A stretch of 64,000 nt of DNA from SIG440 sp045587485 (lineage in GTDB: Bacteria > Bacillota > Clostridia > Monoglobales > Monoglobaceae): the NCBI GenBank assembly GCA_045587485.1, contig JAZNCI010000018.1:1-64000 (forward strand), read 5' to 3'. Every line of letters begins with the position of its first letter. The stretch's first letter is position 1. The notes below the pieces were generated by a model. The model worked only from the letters and a program-made list of their open reading frames with translations, was not told where the DNA came from and made no database searches. This document shows positions 1-8,195 of the stretch, piece by piece. The position numbers and the translations under genes are program-made.

Positions 1-10
1 TCAGACTGTC

Positions 11-40
11 GAAAAAGTCCAGAATTATCTGGGCTTTTTC
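11..40 (+). terminator. Hairpin with T-run inside the IS left end
   Basis: GAAAAAGTCCAG (11-22) pairs with CTGGGCTTTTTC (29-40), 11 of 12 positions plus one G-T, around a 6-base loop. The 3' arm carries a run of T. Read on the plus strand it looks like an intrinsic terminator placed before the transposase promoter (TATAAT at 53-58), which would shield the transposase from transcription entering from outside. That protective role is inferred from the position. Confidence 0.5.
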
Positions 41-75
41 TATGTTTTGTGGTATAATAAATATGGTGATGAAAG

Positions 76-1551
76 ATGATGCAAAAAGGCTATGAAAACA
101 GATATCAAGTAGAAATGATAAGCATAGAAGATTTAGTACCGCAGGAACATTTGTTAAGACAAATTGCAGACGCAGTTGATTTTTCTAAAATATATGAGTT
201 TGTGGAAGAACTGTATTGTGATGATAACGGAAGACCAAGTATTGATCCGGTTGTACTTTTTAAAATGGTATTAATTCAGCACTTGTACGGATTACCATCA
301 TTACGAAGAACAGCAGACGAAGTATATTTGAATAATGCATACCGTTGGTTTTTAGGATATGGTTTAACAGATGAAACACCACATTTTTCCACCATCAGCT
401 ACAATTTTCGTCACCGTTTTAATGCAGACACAATAGATAAAATATTTACATGGATATTAAGTGAAGCAGCAGAAGCCGGATACTTAAAACCGGAAGCTGT
501 ATTCATAGATGGAACTCACATAAAAGCAAATGCCAATACAAAAAAGAAAATAGAAATCGAAGTTCCCGTTGCAGCTAAAAGATATGCAGACGAACTGTTA
601 GAAGAAATTAATAATGACAGAGCAGAACATGGGAAGAAACCATTTGACAATGATGATACCCCAAAAGCAAACAGAAAGAAAAAAGATAACACATCAAAGA
701 AAAAGTTAAAGAATAGAAAGAAAGCAGAGAAAACAAGAAAAATCACTCAAAGCACAACTGATCCTGAAAGTGGGCTGTTTGTAAAAGGAGAGCATAAGAA
801 AGTATTTGCATATGAAGCACATACAGCTTGCGATAAAAATGGTTTTGTTCTTGAAACAGTAGTAACTCCCGGCAATGTTCACGATAGTGTAGCCTTTGAT
901 GATGTATACGATAAACTTGTAGAAAACTTTCCTGAAATAGAAACGATAGTAGCAGACAGTGCATACAAAACACCACATATATGTAAGAAGATATTTGATG
1001 ATGGAAGAGTGTTATCCACAGCATACAAAAGACCAATGACAAAAGAAGGTGGTCATGAATGGTGGAAATATGTATATGATGAATATTATGATTGCATCAT
1101 TTGTCCTGAATATCAAGTATTAGACTACAGAACCACAAATCGAGAAGGTTACAGAGAATACAAAAGTAATCCAGAAATATGTAAAAATTGTCCCACAAGA
1201 TATTTATGCACAGAATCAAAGGATTGTATAAAGACTGTAACCAAGCATATATGGTCAGAATACATAGAGCTTGCAGAGGATATTCGGCAGACACCTAAAT
1301 ATGCAGATTTATATAAACTGCGAAAAGAGAAAATTGAGAGAGTATTTGCAGATGCAAAAGAAAAGCATGCAATGAGATACACTCCGTATACAGGTCTTGC
1401 ACAGGTAACAAACTGGGTAAGGCTTAAGTTTGCAACTATGAATCTTAAAAAGCTTGCAAAATGGAAATGGAAGAGGATCAATACCCCTTCCAAAATGCTT
1501 GTTTTTATTGCAAATTTCATAAATATGAAGAAGAACCCGCTTTTTGCTTAA
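76..1551 (+). CDS. IS1182-family DDE transposase
   Basis: This 491-aa protein cuts and rejoins the ends of the surrounding element. The N-terminal ~110 residues have the DUF772-like helical domain. The RNase-H-fold catalytic part shows the expected acidic triad: D145 in FIDGTHIK, D294 in VADSAYK and E421 in ERVFADAK. A lysine-rich linker lies at about 184-225, and cysteines at about 340, 343, 369, 372 and 378 could bind metal. The length is normal for the family and there is no frameshift. ATGs at 76 and 79 are both possible starts; the ribosome site (GAAAG) is weak. A -10 TATAAT lies at 53-58 with no clear -35, consistent with low expression. Confidence 0.93.
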   Translation: MMQKGYENRYQVEMISIEDLVPQEHLLRQIADAVDFSKIYEFVEELYCDDNGRPSIDPVVLFKMVLIQHLYGLPSLRRTADEVYLNNAYRWFLGYGLTDETPHFSTISYNFRHRFNADTIDKIFTWILSEAAEAGYLKPEAVFIDGTHIKANANTKKKIEIEVPVAAKRYADELLEEINNDRAEHGKKPFDNDDTPKANRKKKDNTSKKKLKNRKKAEKTRKITQSTTDPESGLFVKGEHKKVFAYEAHTACDKNGFVLETVVTPGNVHDSVAFDDVYDKLVENFPEIETIVADSAYKTPHICKKIFDDGRVLSTAYKRPMTKEGGHEWWKYVYDEYYDCIICPEYQVLDYRTTNREGYREYKSNPEICKNCPTRYLCTESKDCIKTVTKHIWSEYIELAEDIRQTPKYADLYKLRKEKIERVFADAKEKHAMRYTPYTGLAQVTNWVRLKFATMNLKKLAKWKWKRINTPSKMLVFIANFINMKKNPLFA

Positions 1552-1578
1552 TACAAATCGGGTTCTTCGACAGTCTGT

Positions 1579-1597
1579 CCCCCCGTATAACGGGGGG
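1579..1597 (-). terminator. GC hairpin at the IS junction, probable remnant terminator
   Basis: CCCCCCG (1579-1585) and CGGGGGG (1591-1597) form a 7-bp stem with a TATAA loop, 18 bp past the stop of the SLH gene on the minus strand. It sits where the terminator of the surface operon is expected. On the minus strand the sequence after the stem is the IS right end rather than a T-run, so the element may have displaced the U-tract. On the plus strand a moderately T-rich stretch follows, so it could still terminate transcription leaving the IS. Confidence 0.45.
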
Positions 1598-1615
1598 TAT
1601 TTATTTGTATAATTA

Positions 1616-2563
1616 TTAACTTGCTGAGTTTATTTCCGGAGTATAAAAGAAATCAAACAGAATTGCAAGATTCTCAACATCTATATTATCATATATGGGG
1701 TCTTTGAAATTTTTAGCCTTTGCATAGCCGAGCTTTCTGTAGATTTCGTAGGTTGCTTTTGCATCAGGCACATAATCATAGCTTGAATTGTCAAGGTATT
1801 TTTTCATACTTTCAACAACCATATTCCCAATTGTAATAAAATCTTCGTCTTTATACTGAGGAATTACAACCTCCTCCATACATTCGATAATTTCGGTCAG
1901 CTTTTTTTCAAGCTCCTCCTGTGCTAAACTTTCTAAATTAATTGGTTTAAATACCTCTTCAAAATCAATCTCAACAATACATTTTTCGAGCGCAACGCAA
2001 ACCTCACCACGTGTTATAGGCTGAGTCGCTCTAAATTTACCGCCATCCTCAAGATTGAATATATATGCTGAAACTATCTTTAAAACACTGTCTTCTGCCC
2101 AATCAGATACTGCATCAGATATTGTGGGTATATAATACATATCACCAAGTCCAAGGATCGAGTTGAGCATAACACAAACCTGTTCACGTGTTACAGCCTC
2201 GTTTGGTGCAAATCTGCCATCGCCCATCCCTTTGATATACCCAGCCTGAACTGCAGCCAAAACATCGTGATGAAACCAATCATTATCACCAACATCAGTA
2301 AATATGCTTTCTGCCTCAACATAATACAAATACATCTTATTTATTATTGTAACAAACTCTGCCCGTGTAAGCGTTGCCTCGGGGCGAAAGGTGCCGTCCT
2401 GAAAGCCGTTTATATATCCCTTTTCCTGCATTACAAGAATTGCTTTGCCCAATTCGGTGCTGCTGTCAACATCTGGAAAATATGCGGAACTTTTGATTGG
2501 TATCAAAATAGAGATGCAGCCTACCATAACAATAAATCCTAATAAAAAATTTCTAAACTTCAT
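1616..2563 (-). CDS. S-layer homology (SLH) domain protein
   Basis: A 315-aa exported surface protein. Residues 1-27 form a signal peptide (MKFRNFLLGF, hydrophobic core, SSA cleavage site). Three SLH repeats follow at about 28-77, 88-137 and 147-195, each with the characteristic TR-x-E turn (TRAE 66-69, TREQ 125-128, TRGE 184-187). SLH triplets bind pyruvylated secondary wall polymers, so the protein should be anchored to the wall. The last ~120 residues are acidic, helical and unrecognised. GAGGTG precedes the ATG. It is the last gene of a six-gene operon, 17 bp after the previous gene, which suggests that the polymer controlled by the upstream kinase and phosphatase and this protein act together. 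Confidence 0.88.
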   Translation of the reverse strand: MKFRNFLLGFIVMVGCISILIPIKSSAYFPDVDSSTELGKAILVMQEKGYINGFQDGTFRPEATLTRAEFVTIINKMYLYYVEAESIFTDVGDNDWFHHDVLAAVQAGYIKGMGDGRFAPNEAVTREQVCVMLNSILGLGDMYYIPTISDAVSDWAEDSVLKIVSAYIFNLEDGGKFRATQPITRGEVCVALEKCIVEIDFEEVFKPINLESLAQEELEKKLTEIIECMEEVVIPQYKDEDFITIGNMVVESMKKYLDNSSYDYVPDAKATYEIYRKLGYAKAKNFKDPIYDNIDVENLAILFDFFYTPEINSAS

Positions 2564-2580
2564 AAGTTTTCACCTCGTCA

Positions 2581-3255
2581 CTACTCATCAAGAAGAGATA
2601 AATAATAAGCCTTTTTTAGATTTTTTTCACTTTCATAAGCTGCTCGTATTGTCTTTATTATTGAAGTATCGGCTTTTAATTTTTCTAGACCTGATTTAAG
2701 CTGGGTAAGAATTTCCTCAACACGTGTGTCACATTGATTCATCAATCCAACCACTGTACTCATATGACGGTTAACGAGATCCTTCTTGCCGATAAGATTT
2801 TGCTTTTCTTTGGGCAATGCAAGATATTCAGCTTTAACAGTTGCCTCCATCTGTCCGAGCTGACCTAAATAATACGCTTTAAGGCTATATAGCTCAACAG
2901 TTTTCTCGCCAATTAATTTGTTCACCTGGGTATTGACGCTTTCGGACAGATTGTTTTTGGAGTTTTCATATCTTGTGTTAAGGCTTGAAAGCGCATCTTC
3001 AACTGACAGTTCGCCCTTGATAATCTGTTTTTCCTCCTCGGCTGTAAAGTCACTTATAACATTAATGTTTTGATTTTTCAAGTCATTTTCCAGCTTTCTC
3101 TTGGTATCATTCATCTCCTGCGCAATCTCGTCGGTTGAGCTTGTTATTGTTTTTATAACTGCACTTATATTATCACGCTGCCAGATACCAATAGCAACAA
3201 TCGCCAAGCCTAAAACTGCCATAACTGCCAGAAAAGATTTTTTCCATTTTTTCAC
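2581..3255 (-). CDS. Membrane-anchored coiled-coil protein, unknown function
   Basis: A 224-aa protein not assigned to a family. A short basic N-terminus (MKKWKKS) and one hydrophobic segment (about 8-26) indicate a single N-terminal membrane anchor or uncleaved signal. The remainder is almost entirely charged helix rich in E, K, L and N, with heptad-like spacing around 40-110 and 165-215, so an extracytoplasmic coiled coil is likely. The start is GTG with GAGGA seven bases upstream; that site overlaps the end of the VanZ-like gene (4-bp gap). Its place between VanZ-like and SLH genes argues for a surface-polymer role, but no activity can be inferred. Confidence 0.75.
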   Translation of the reverse strand: MKKWKKSFLAVMAVLGLAIVAIGIWQRDNISAVIKTITSSTDEIAQEMNDTKRKLENDLKNQNINVISDFTAEEEKQIIKGELSVEDALSSLNTRYENSKNNLSESVNTQVNKLIGEKTVELYSLKAYYLGQLGQMEATVKAEYLALPKEKQNLIGKKDLVNRHMSTVVGLMNQCDTRVEEILTQLKSGLEKLKADTSIIKTIRAAYESEKNLKKAYYLSLLDE

Positions 3256-3259
3256 AGTA

Positions 3260-3757
3260 CTATCCTCTTTTCAATTTAGATATATACAATTTATAAAGAA
3301 AACCAAACAATATGCATCCCATAATTGTTCCGCTAAAATCAACAAAAACATCGGAAAGCTGTGCGCTGCGTCCTTCTACAAACAATTGGGTTATTTCGTC
3401 AAGAACAGCACCGCAAAAACCCATAACAAGAGTAATTAAAACAGCAAGCCTTCTTTGACGTGAGTTTGAAAAAAAGAGCATACTGTGTAAAAATGCAAGA
3501 ATAAAAAAGTTAACTATATGGGCTGTTTTTCGCACAAGTGTGTGAAGGTTTTTTTCTGATATCCACAATTTTTCATCACCTTCAATTTTATCAAAAAAAA
3601 CACTTGAAACCTTTTCAACAATGTTTACGACAGTTTGACTTTCAGCTTTGGATTTAACAGCGGGTGTTGCTGAAAAGGATATTATTATAAAATAATAAAA
3701 AATCACAAGCATCCATAAAACTATATTGTTAACATAAACTAAAGTTTTTTTATTCAA
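3260..3757 (-). CDS. VanZ-like family membrane protein
   Basis: A 165-aa polytopic protein with hydrophobic segments at about 8-28, 75-95, 103-120 and 135-158. It has the VanZ-family signature: KTAH in the second membrane region and DEITQLFVEGR-x5-DVFVDFSG before the last helix. VanZ proteins give low-level teicoplanin resistance in enterococci, but most homologues are uncharacterised; several lie in capsule or wall-polymer clusters, as here. The start codon is TTG with AAGGGG ten bases upstream. No resistance genes are nearby, so a wall-polymer role is the safer reading. Confidence 0.85.
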   Translation of the reverse strand: MNKKTLVYVNNIVLWMLVIFYYFIIISFSATPAVKSKAESQTVVNIVEKVSSVFFDKIEGDEKLWISEKNLHTLVRKTAHIVNFFILAFLHSMLFFSNSRQRRLAVLITLVMGFCGAVLDEITQLFVEGRSAQLSDVFVDFSGTIMGCILFGFLYKLYISKLKRG

Positions 3758-3777
3758 GACAAAATATCCCCTTTATT

Positions 3778-4494
3778 TCAATATACCTGAATATTTTCCT
3801 TAAGTTTGCTTTCCCAATAGAAAAAAGCATCCAACCCTGTTTCACCAATTTTATTATATATGACATCAAAGCCTTCACGCAGTTGTGGCGGTCGCGATTC
3901 CATATTGTGACAATCTGACCCCATAAAACTGATTAAGCCTTGCTTTACCAGTTTTAATGCCAAGCGTCTGGTTTGTTTGTTAATAAGAAAGCTACTGTTA
4001 ATCTGGATTAAAGCACCGCTGTTCTTTAATTTTCGCAAAACCTCAGCAGGCTCCTCTTGTTGAAATTCAAGATATCGCTCCACATGAGCGATAATCGGAT
4101 TAATTCCTCTTGCGGTAAAAAGTTTCCCTAATGCTGTATAAGAATACCCTGACCATTCCGAAAACGGCATCTCAATAAGCATATAAGATGTTCCGCTTAT
4201 ACACAGCTTTTCAATATTATTTACGGAATACAATTCCGGTAAAAACTCAACCTCGGCAGCGAGAGCAATTGAAGGCCTGAAATCTTTATCCATATTGGCA
4301 AGCAGCTCATCGAATGATTTCTTGCGCAACTCTAAAAAATGCTCTATATCTGTATCATCAATATAAAAATGGGGAGTTGCAACAACTGTATCAACTCCCT
4401 CGTCTGACAGTATACTAAGCATTTTTTTGCTCTCATCAACACCAGTGCTTCCGTCGTCTAGTCGGGGAAGTAAATGTGTATGTATATCTATCAT
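3778..4494 (-). CDS. CpsB/CapC-type PHP tyrosine-protein phosphatase
   Basis: A 238-aa metal-dependent phosphatase of the PHP family. It begins with the metal-binding HTH motif (H5, H7), followed by ATPHF (H42), an AHVERY motif and a C-terminal GSDCHN. In Gram-positive capsule systems CpsB removes phosphate from the tyrosine-rich tail of the CpsD kinase, and that kinase is the adjacent upstream gene (42-bp gap). The length is normal. GGAG lies seven bases before the ATG. It is cytoplasmic and probably sets the phosphorylation cycle that controls polymer length. Confidence 0.9.
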   Translation of the reverse strand: MIDIHTHLLPRLDDGSTGVDESKKMLSILSDEGVDTVVATPHFYIDDTDIEHFLELRKKSFDELLANMDKDFRPSIALAAEVEFLPELYSVNNIEKLCISGTSYMLIEMPFSEWSGYSYTALGKLFTARGINPIIAHVERYLEFQQEEPAEVLRKLKNSGALIQINSSFLINKQTRRLALKLVKQGLISFMGSDCHNMESRPPQLREGFDVIYNKIGETGLDAFFYWESKLKENIQVY

Positions 4495-4536
4495 AAATTA
4501 CTCCATATTTCAGGTCTTATGACCAAGAATTAATCA

Positions 4537-5451
4537 CTATCTATAAGTACGTCTGCTGTAGCTGTCATAAGCCCCGTATTCACTGTAAGTATAGTTGCCA
4601 TAGCCGGATGTACGACTTTTACGTTTCTTCTTGCCGTTTGATGCATAATGACGATAATACTTCTTTTTGTTGTTATTTTTATATTCACCGTTGGTACCAA
4701 ATACAACGCCGTTCAGTATAAATCCAAGCACCTTGGAGCCTGCAAATTTAATCTGTTTAAGAGCATAACGGATTGATTCTTTGTCAGTTGAATTCTGCAA
4801 AGCAATCATAACAATACCGTGTACATACTTTGAAACAACAATTGTATCAATAACAAGATTTACAGGCGGTGTATCAAGGAAAATATAGTCATAATCTTTC
4901 TCGAGCTTTTCAATTAACCGGCCCATATTTTCAGAACTGAGTAGCTCGACCGGATTGGGGGGAATGTTGCCTGCAGTAATAATGCTCAGGTTATTATATG
5001 TTGACTTGTGAACAATCTCGTCAATAGAATTGAGCCCGACAAGATAGTTGCTGAGACCCGGTGCATTGGGCACATCCAGAAGTCTTGCCAGATTGGGACG
5101 TCTGAGGTCACAGTCAATAACCAAAACCTTAGCATCCATCTCAGCAAAGGTAATAGCGAGATTAAGACAATTTGTGCTTTTACCCTCAGAGGCAAGTGCA
5201 CTGGTAATTATTATCTTTTTACATGCATCCGAAGGCAGGGAAAAAATCAAATTTGTTCTTAATACCTTATATGCCTCTCTTACGTGAAACGAGGTTTTGC
5301 TGTTGAGAATTTTTTCACGGATGTCCTCAAAATCCTGAGCCATCAGCTTTTTCTGTTTTTTTCTAATAATATTGCTGGGTATCTGACGCATTTTCTGAAA
5401 CCAGTTCATCTGGAGCTGCAGCTGTTCTGTTAAGAAATTATTTTCTGACAT
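4537..5451 (-). CDS. CpsD/CapB-type bacterial tyrosine kinase (BY-kinase)
   Basis: A 304-aa kinase. It has Walker A (SALASEGKST, about 84-93, K91), Walker A' (VLVIDCDLRRP, about 109-119) and Walker B (YIFLDTPP) motifs. The last ~48 residues hold eleven tyrosines among basic residues, the usual autophosphorylation tail. The ATG at 5451 is chosen because GGA follows the upstream coding end and homology to CpsD begins there; a longer frame to 5556 lacks a site and lies inside the previous gene. It overlaps the Wzz-like gene by 14 bp, matching the split CapA/CapB pair of Gram-positives in which the membrane protein activates the kinase. Confidence 0.9.
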   Translation of the reverse strand: MSENNFLTEQLQLQMNWFQKMRQIPSNIIRKKQKKLMAQDFEDIREKILNSKTSFHVREAYKVLRTNLIFSLPSDACKKIIITSALASEGKSTNCLNLAITFAEMDAKVLVIDCDLRRPNLARLLDVPNAPGLSNYLVGLNSIDEIVHKSTYNNLSIITAGNIPPNPVELLSSENMGRLIEKLEKDYDYIFLDTPPVNLVIDTIVVSKYVHGIVMIALQNSTDKESIRYALKQIKFAGSKVLGFILNGVVFGTNGEYKNNNKKKYYRHYASNGKKKRKSRTSGYGNYTYSEYGAYDSYSRRTYR

Positions 5452-6223
5452 TTTCCTTTGCCCCCTTTCGTGTATATTCATAGGTTTTGGATGTTCGTCG
5501 GTATGAATAATAGCCCGTTCTGTTTGTAAGGCTTGCATTAGAAATATCAGGAACAACCCCTAAAATTGGCAACTTAAACCACTGCTCAAGCTCGTCTTCT
5601 TTCTTAATTCTCATATCAAATATTTCTTTAAGTATAACAAAAGCACAAGAGAGAATAAGACCCAATGCCAAGCCAATAATCATATTGTTTTGTATGTTTG
5701 GAGCAATTTTCTTTCCTTCAACTGCATAGTCAACCACCTTAACCGAACTTGCTTCAATATAATCCTTTATAATATCAGGAGCAACCTCGGCAATTACATT
5801 TGCAATCATAAAAGTATTCTTTTTATCGGTGTCACGCACAGTAATTTCAAGAATTTCAGTATTATCAACTGCTGAAGCCGTAATCTTTTCACGCATCAAA
5901 TTTGCGTGATAACCATAAACGCCTTCCTGTTCAAGACGTTCTGCTACCTGATTAAGAACTGTATCACTTTTTATAATTACAACATATGTATTAACAAGCA
6001 TCTGTGAAGCAGCAATATCGCTTGTAAGAATCTGGCTCCTGTCCTCTGATTTTTTGTTGTTAATATATACAGTCACTGAAGATTCATATTCGGGCGCAAT
6101 CATAGTTTCGCTGTAAAAGAACGAAAGAATACCTGAAAGCAATGTAATTGCTATTATCATACTTATATGCTTAAAAATAATCTCGGCTAATCGTTTTAAA
6201 TTTAATTCTTCAAATTGTTCCAT
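5438..6223 (-). CDS. Wzz/CapA-type polysaccharide chain-length determinant
   Basis: A 261-aa membrane protein with transmembrane segments at about 17-38 and 182-202 flanking an extracytoplasmic domain that starts with the Wzz-typical YESSVTVYINNK. The C-terminal cytoplasmic tail (about 203-261) should dock the BY-kinase encoded next. Together they control polymerisation or export of a surface polysaccharide. It is the first gene of the operon; AAGGAG precedes the ATG. No glycosyltransferase, flippase or polymerase is present before the window edge, so the polymer-building genes must be elsewhere or beyond the insertion sequence. Confidence 0.9.
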   Translation of the reverse strand: MEQFEELNLKRLAEIIFKHISMIIAITLLSGILSFFYSETMIAPEYESSVTVYINNKKSEDRSQILTSDIAASQMLVNTYVVIIKSDTVLNQVAERLEQEGVYGYHANLMREKITASAVDNTEILEITVRDTDKKNTFMIANVIAEVAPDIIKDYIEASSVKVVDYAVEGKKIAPNIQNNMIIGLALGLILSCAFVILKEIFDMRIKKEDELEQWFKLPILGVVPDISNASLTNRTGYYSYRRTSKTYEYTRKGAKENVRK

Positions 6224-6279
6224 AACTGCTCCTTAAATAGTTTATTAGTTTAAAAATATTATAACAAGTGCCTTCAGTC

Positions 6280-6445
6280 GAAATAGCGTGAATACGCTAT
6301 TTCATAATAGCAAATGCTTTGCTATTGCGAAATTTTTTTAAAAATAATTTTCACAGACCCCGTTGCAATGATGTATCCAAAAATTGCATTGCAATTTCTC
6401 GGTCAATACTTTGTATTGACAGGAAAAACGCAAAATTCGTTTTTC
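6280..6445 (-). repeat. Five consecutive short hairpins in the surface-operon leader
   Basis: Within the 303-bp gap between pgsA and the Wzz-like gene lie five unrelated perfect palindromes: GAAATAGCGT/ACGCTATTTC (6280-6303), AATAGCAAA/TTTGCTATT (6306-6326), AAATTGCA/TGCAATTT (6381-6397), GTCAATAC/GTATTGAC (6402-6420) and GAAAAACG/CGTTTTTC (6423-6445). Loops are 1-7 bases. An outer inverted repeat, AATGATGTATC (6369-6379) with GATACAATCATT (6451-6462), encloses the last three. If transcription begins at the promoter at 6460-6488, all five fall in a leader of roughly 230 bases. No coding potential is seen here. Confidence 0.7.
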
Positions 6446-6459
6446 TCTTAGATACAATC

Positions 6460-6488
6460 ATTATAACAAATACGTTTATTTTTGTCAA
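6460..6488 (-). promoter_or_regulatory. Sigma-A promoter for the surface-polymer operon
   Basis: On the minus strand TTGACA (6488-6483) and TATAAT (6465-6460) are separated by 17 bp, a consensus housekeeping promoter. It lies just after the pgsA stop and points at the Wzz-like gene about 230 bases away. The -10 hexamer overlaps the outer arm of the hairpin cluster. Confidence 0.75.
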
Positions 6489-6526
6489 TAAAAGTTATTG
6501 TCCACATTTTTCAAATTATGTAAATA

Positions 6527-7078
6527 TCAAACTTTTTTATTACAAATTTCGCTTTGATTTTTCCCTGTAATCTTAAGCAAATATCCGATTGCCGCAAGAA
6601 CGAGAACGCCTACAAGCATACCCAGGAGTGCATTTTTTGAAGCCTCACTCATATCAGGACACACAATAAGAATAAAAATTACTGAATAAAAGAAAACAGT
6701 TGCGGCTTTGCCGTACCAATTGGAATGTACAACAATTTTCTTTGCATAAAGGATGCTTCCTGCTACAATCATCGTCAGCTCTTTAATAAGAACAAATGCT
6801 ATCACCCACCATGGAATCACCCCTATGACTGCAAGACAGACAACCGCAGTAATTTGCATCAGTTTATCAACCAAAGGGTCATAAACACTGCCCACATCAG
6901 TAATCATATTGAAATGACGGGCAATCCATCCGTCAACAATATCCGTAAGTCCCGAAAGCAAAAACAGCGACACAGATATCCATAGAGATTGGTGGCACAA
7001 AACCGAATACGCAAAGAACGGAATAATAATTAAGCGTAACGTTGTCAATATGTTTGGTATCATTTGCTTTCTCTCCAA
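6527..7078 (-). CDS. pgsA: CDP-diacylglycerol-glycerol-3-phosphate 3-phosphatidyltransferase
   Basis: A 183-aa integral membrane enzyme that makes phosphatidylglycerophosphate from CDP-diacylglycerol and glycerol-3-phosphate, the committed step to phosphatidylglycerol. The CDP-alcohol phosphatidyltransferase signature is complete: DG-x2-AR-x8-G-x3-D-x3-D, starting DGWIAR and ending YDPLVDK. Several hydrophobic helices follow. Length is normal. It has its own promoter and is followed closely by the promoter of the surface operon, so it is probably monocistronic. Confidence 0.9.
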   Translation of the reverse strand: MERKQMIPNILTTLRLIIIPFFAYSVLCHQSLWISVSLFLLSGLTDIVDGWIARHFNMITDVGSVYDPLVDKLMQITAVVCLAVIGVIPWWVIAFVLIKELTMIVAGSILYAKKIVVHSNWYGKAATVFFYSVIFILIVCPDMSEASKNALLGMLVGVLVLAAIGYLLKITGKNQSEICNKKV

Positions 7079-7108
7079 TCTTTTCTTATGTCAATATATA
7101 TAAAATAT

Positions 7109-7137
7109 ATTATACTATATAATTTTTTATAAATCAA
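7109..7137 (-). promoter_or_regulatory. Sigma-A promoter of pgsA
   Basis: Minus-strand TTGATT (7137-7132), a 17-bp spacer and TATAAT (7114-7109), about 30 bp before the pgsA start. Confidence 0.65.
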
Positions 7138-7172
7138 GCATATTCTTTTAAATTTATAAACAATAAAAACAA

Positions 7173-7193
7173 GGGATGTCCATTTGACATCCC
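7173..7193 (-). terminator. Intrinsic terminator after the YitT-family gene
   Basis: GGGATGTC (7173-7180) pairs with GACATCCC (7186-7193). On the minus strand the stem is followed by TTGTTTTTATTG, and it lies 7 bp past the stop codon. Confidence 0.8.
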
Positions 7194-7199
7194 AAAAAA

Positions 7200-8036
7200 T
7201 TAATGATATACATAAAACCCATTTCCTACAATCTTTTGTGATTCTGAAAATACAGTAAATGCCTGTGGGTCAATTTCCTCAATCTTTCTCTTAAAATCAA
7301 CCGTTTCGCGCTCCTTTAAAGCACAAAACAACATTTTTTTATCTGTGTCGGTATATGCACCCACAACATCAATCATAGTAACACCTCTGGGTGATGACCC
7401 AACAAGCCGCCTTGCAAGCTCCTCACCCTTTTCACTGATTATAAATGCAATTGTAGAAACATTCAGCTTTGCCATAAGAAAATCAACAGCATATGTAGAA
7501 ACAAACAGAGCGATTATACCCATAAGAGTAAGGTCAACCTTTTTAAACACAAGAAGCGAGGCAAGAATTACCATTCCGTCAATAATAAGAAGCAATTTTC
7601 CTATTTGCATCTGGGGGTATTTGTATTGAACAAGTCTGCCAAGTATATCCGTTCCTCCTGTTGATGCGCCTGCAACAAAAGCAATGCCGATACCAACACC
7701 ATATAAAACTCCACCATAAATTGATGCCAGAAAAACATTTTCTGTAAGAGGTGGCAAATACGAAAATAACTGTACAAAAAGCGATAGCATACCTGCACCG
7801 AAGAGTGTTTTCAGCGTAAACGACATACCTAGAAGCTTTAAGCCAAGGGCAAGCAAAATTACATTAAGAACAGCAAAGGTTATTCCGGGCGGAAACGCAA
7901 ATGTATGGTATAAAATAGTAGAAACACCAGACATACCTCCGCATACAATTTTGTTGGGCGTAAGCAAAAGACTGATTGCAGCAGCCGTTATCAGTGTACC
8001 AAGTACGGTAAGTAAAATTTCCTTTATTTTTTTCAT
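7200..8036 (-). CDS. YitT family membrane protein (DUF161/DUF2179)
   Basis: A 278-aa protein with five or six hydrophobic segments in the first ~180 residues (YitT membrane domain) and a C-terminal soluble DUF2179 domain (about 200-275, including GVTMIDVVGAYT). The family is widespread in Bacillota; its substrate is unknown. Two in-frame ATGs exist; 8036 is preferred because AAAGGA lies about nine bases upstream, whereas that same site would abut an ATG at 8045. It has its own promoter and terminator. Confidence 0.85.
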   Translation of the reverse strand: MKKIKEILLTVLGTLITAAAISLLLTPNKIVCGGMSGVSTILYHTFAFPPGITFAVLNVILLALGLKLLGMSFTLKTLFGAGMLSLFVQLFSYLPPLTENVFLASIYGGVLYGVGIGIAFVAGASTGGTDILGRLVQYKYPQMQIGKLLLIIDGMVILASLLVFKKVDLTLMGIIALFVSTYAVDFLMAKLNVSTIAFIISEKGEELARRLVGSSPRGVTMIDVVGAYTDTDKKMLFCALKERETVDFKRKIEEIDPQAFTVFSESQKIVGNGFYVYH

Positions 8037-8121
8037 ATTGTTCATCCTTTTTTGCCAAGAATATTTCGTTTTAGTTATTATTTGCTTTCTTTTTTATTAT
8101 CTTTTTGCCTTCTTTATATTA

Positions 8122-8150
8122 ATAATAACAAAAAATATCACCAATGTCAA
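8122..8150 (-). promoter_or_regulatory. Sigma-A promoter of the YitT-family gene
   Basis: Minus-strand TTGACA (8150-8145), 17-bp spacer, TATTAT (8127-8122). The leader is about 80 bases and shows no notable structure. Confidence 0.65.
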
Positions 8151-8195
8151 TACGATAAATATATTTTTTTATAATTAACTATTATGAAAAATAAA

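Larger units (their letters stand above)
2..1577 (+). mobile_element. IS1182-type insertion sequence, essentially complete
   Basis: The element is bounded by imperfect terminal inverted repeats: the left end (2-19) begins CAGACTGTCGAA, and the right end (1560-1577) is its complement, with the first 12 bases matching exactly. It encloses one intact transposase gene and nothing else. The left flank is cut by the window edge (only base 1 remains), so a target duplication cannot be tested. The right end touches a G/C-rich hairpin at 1579-1597. The intact reading frame suggests a recent or still active copy. The family call rests on transposase architecture and is a recognition, not a search. Confidence 0.85.
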
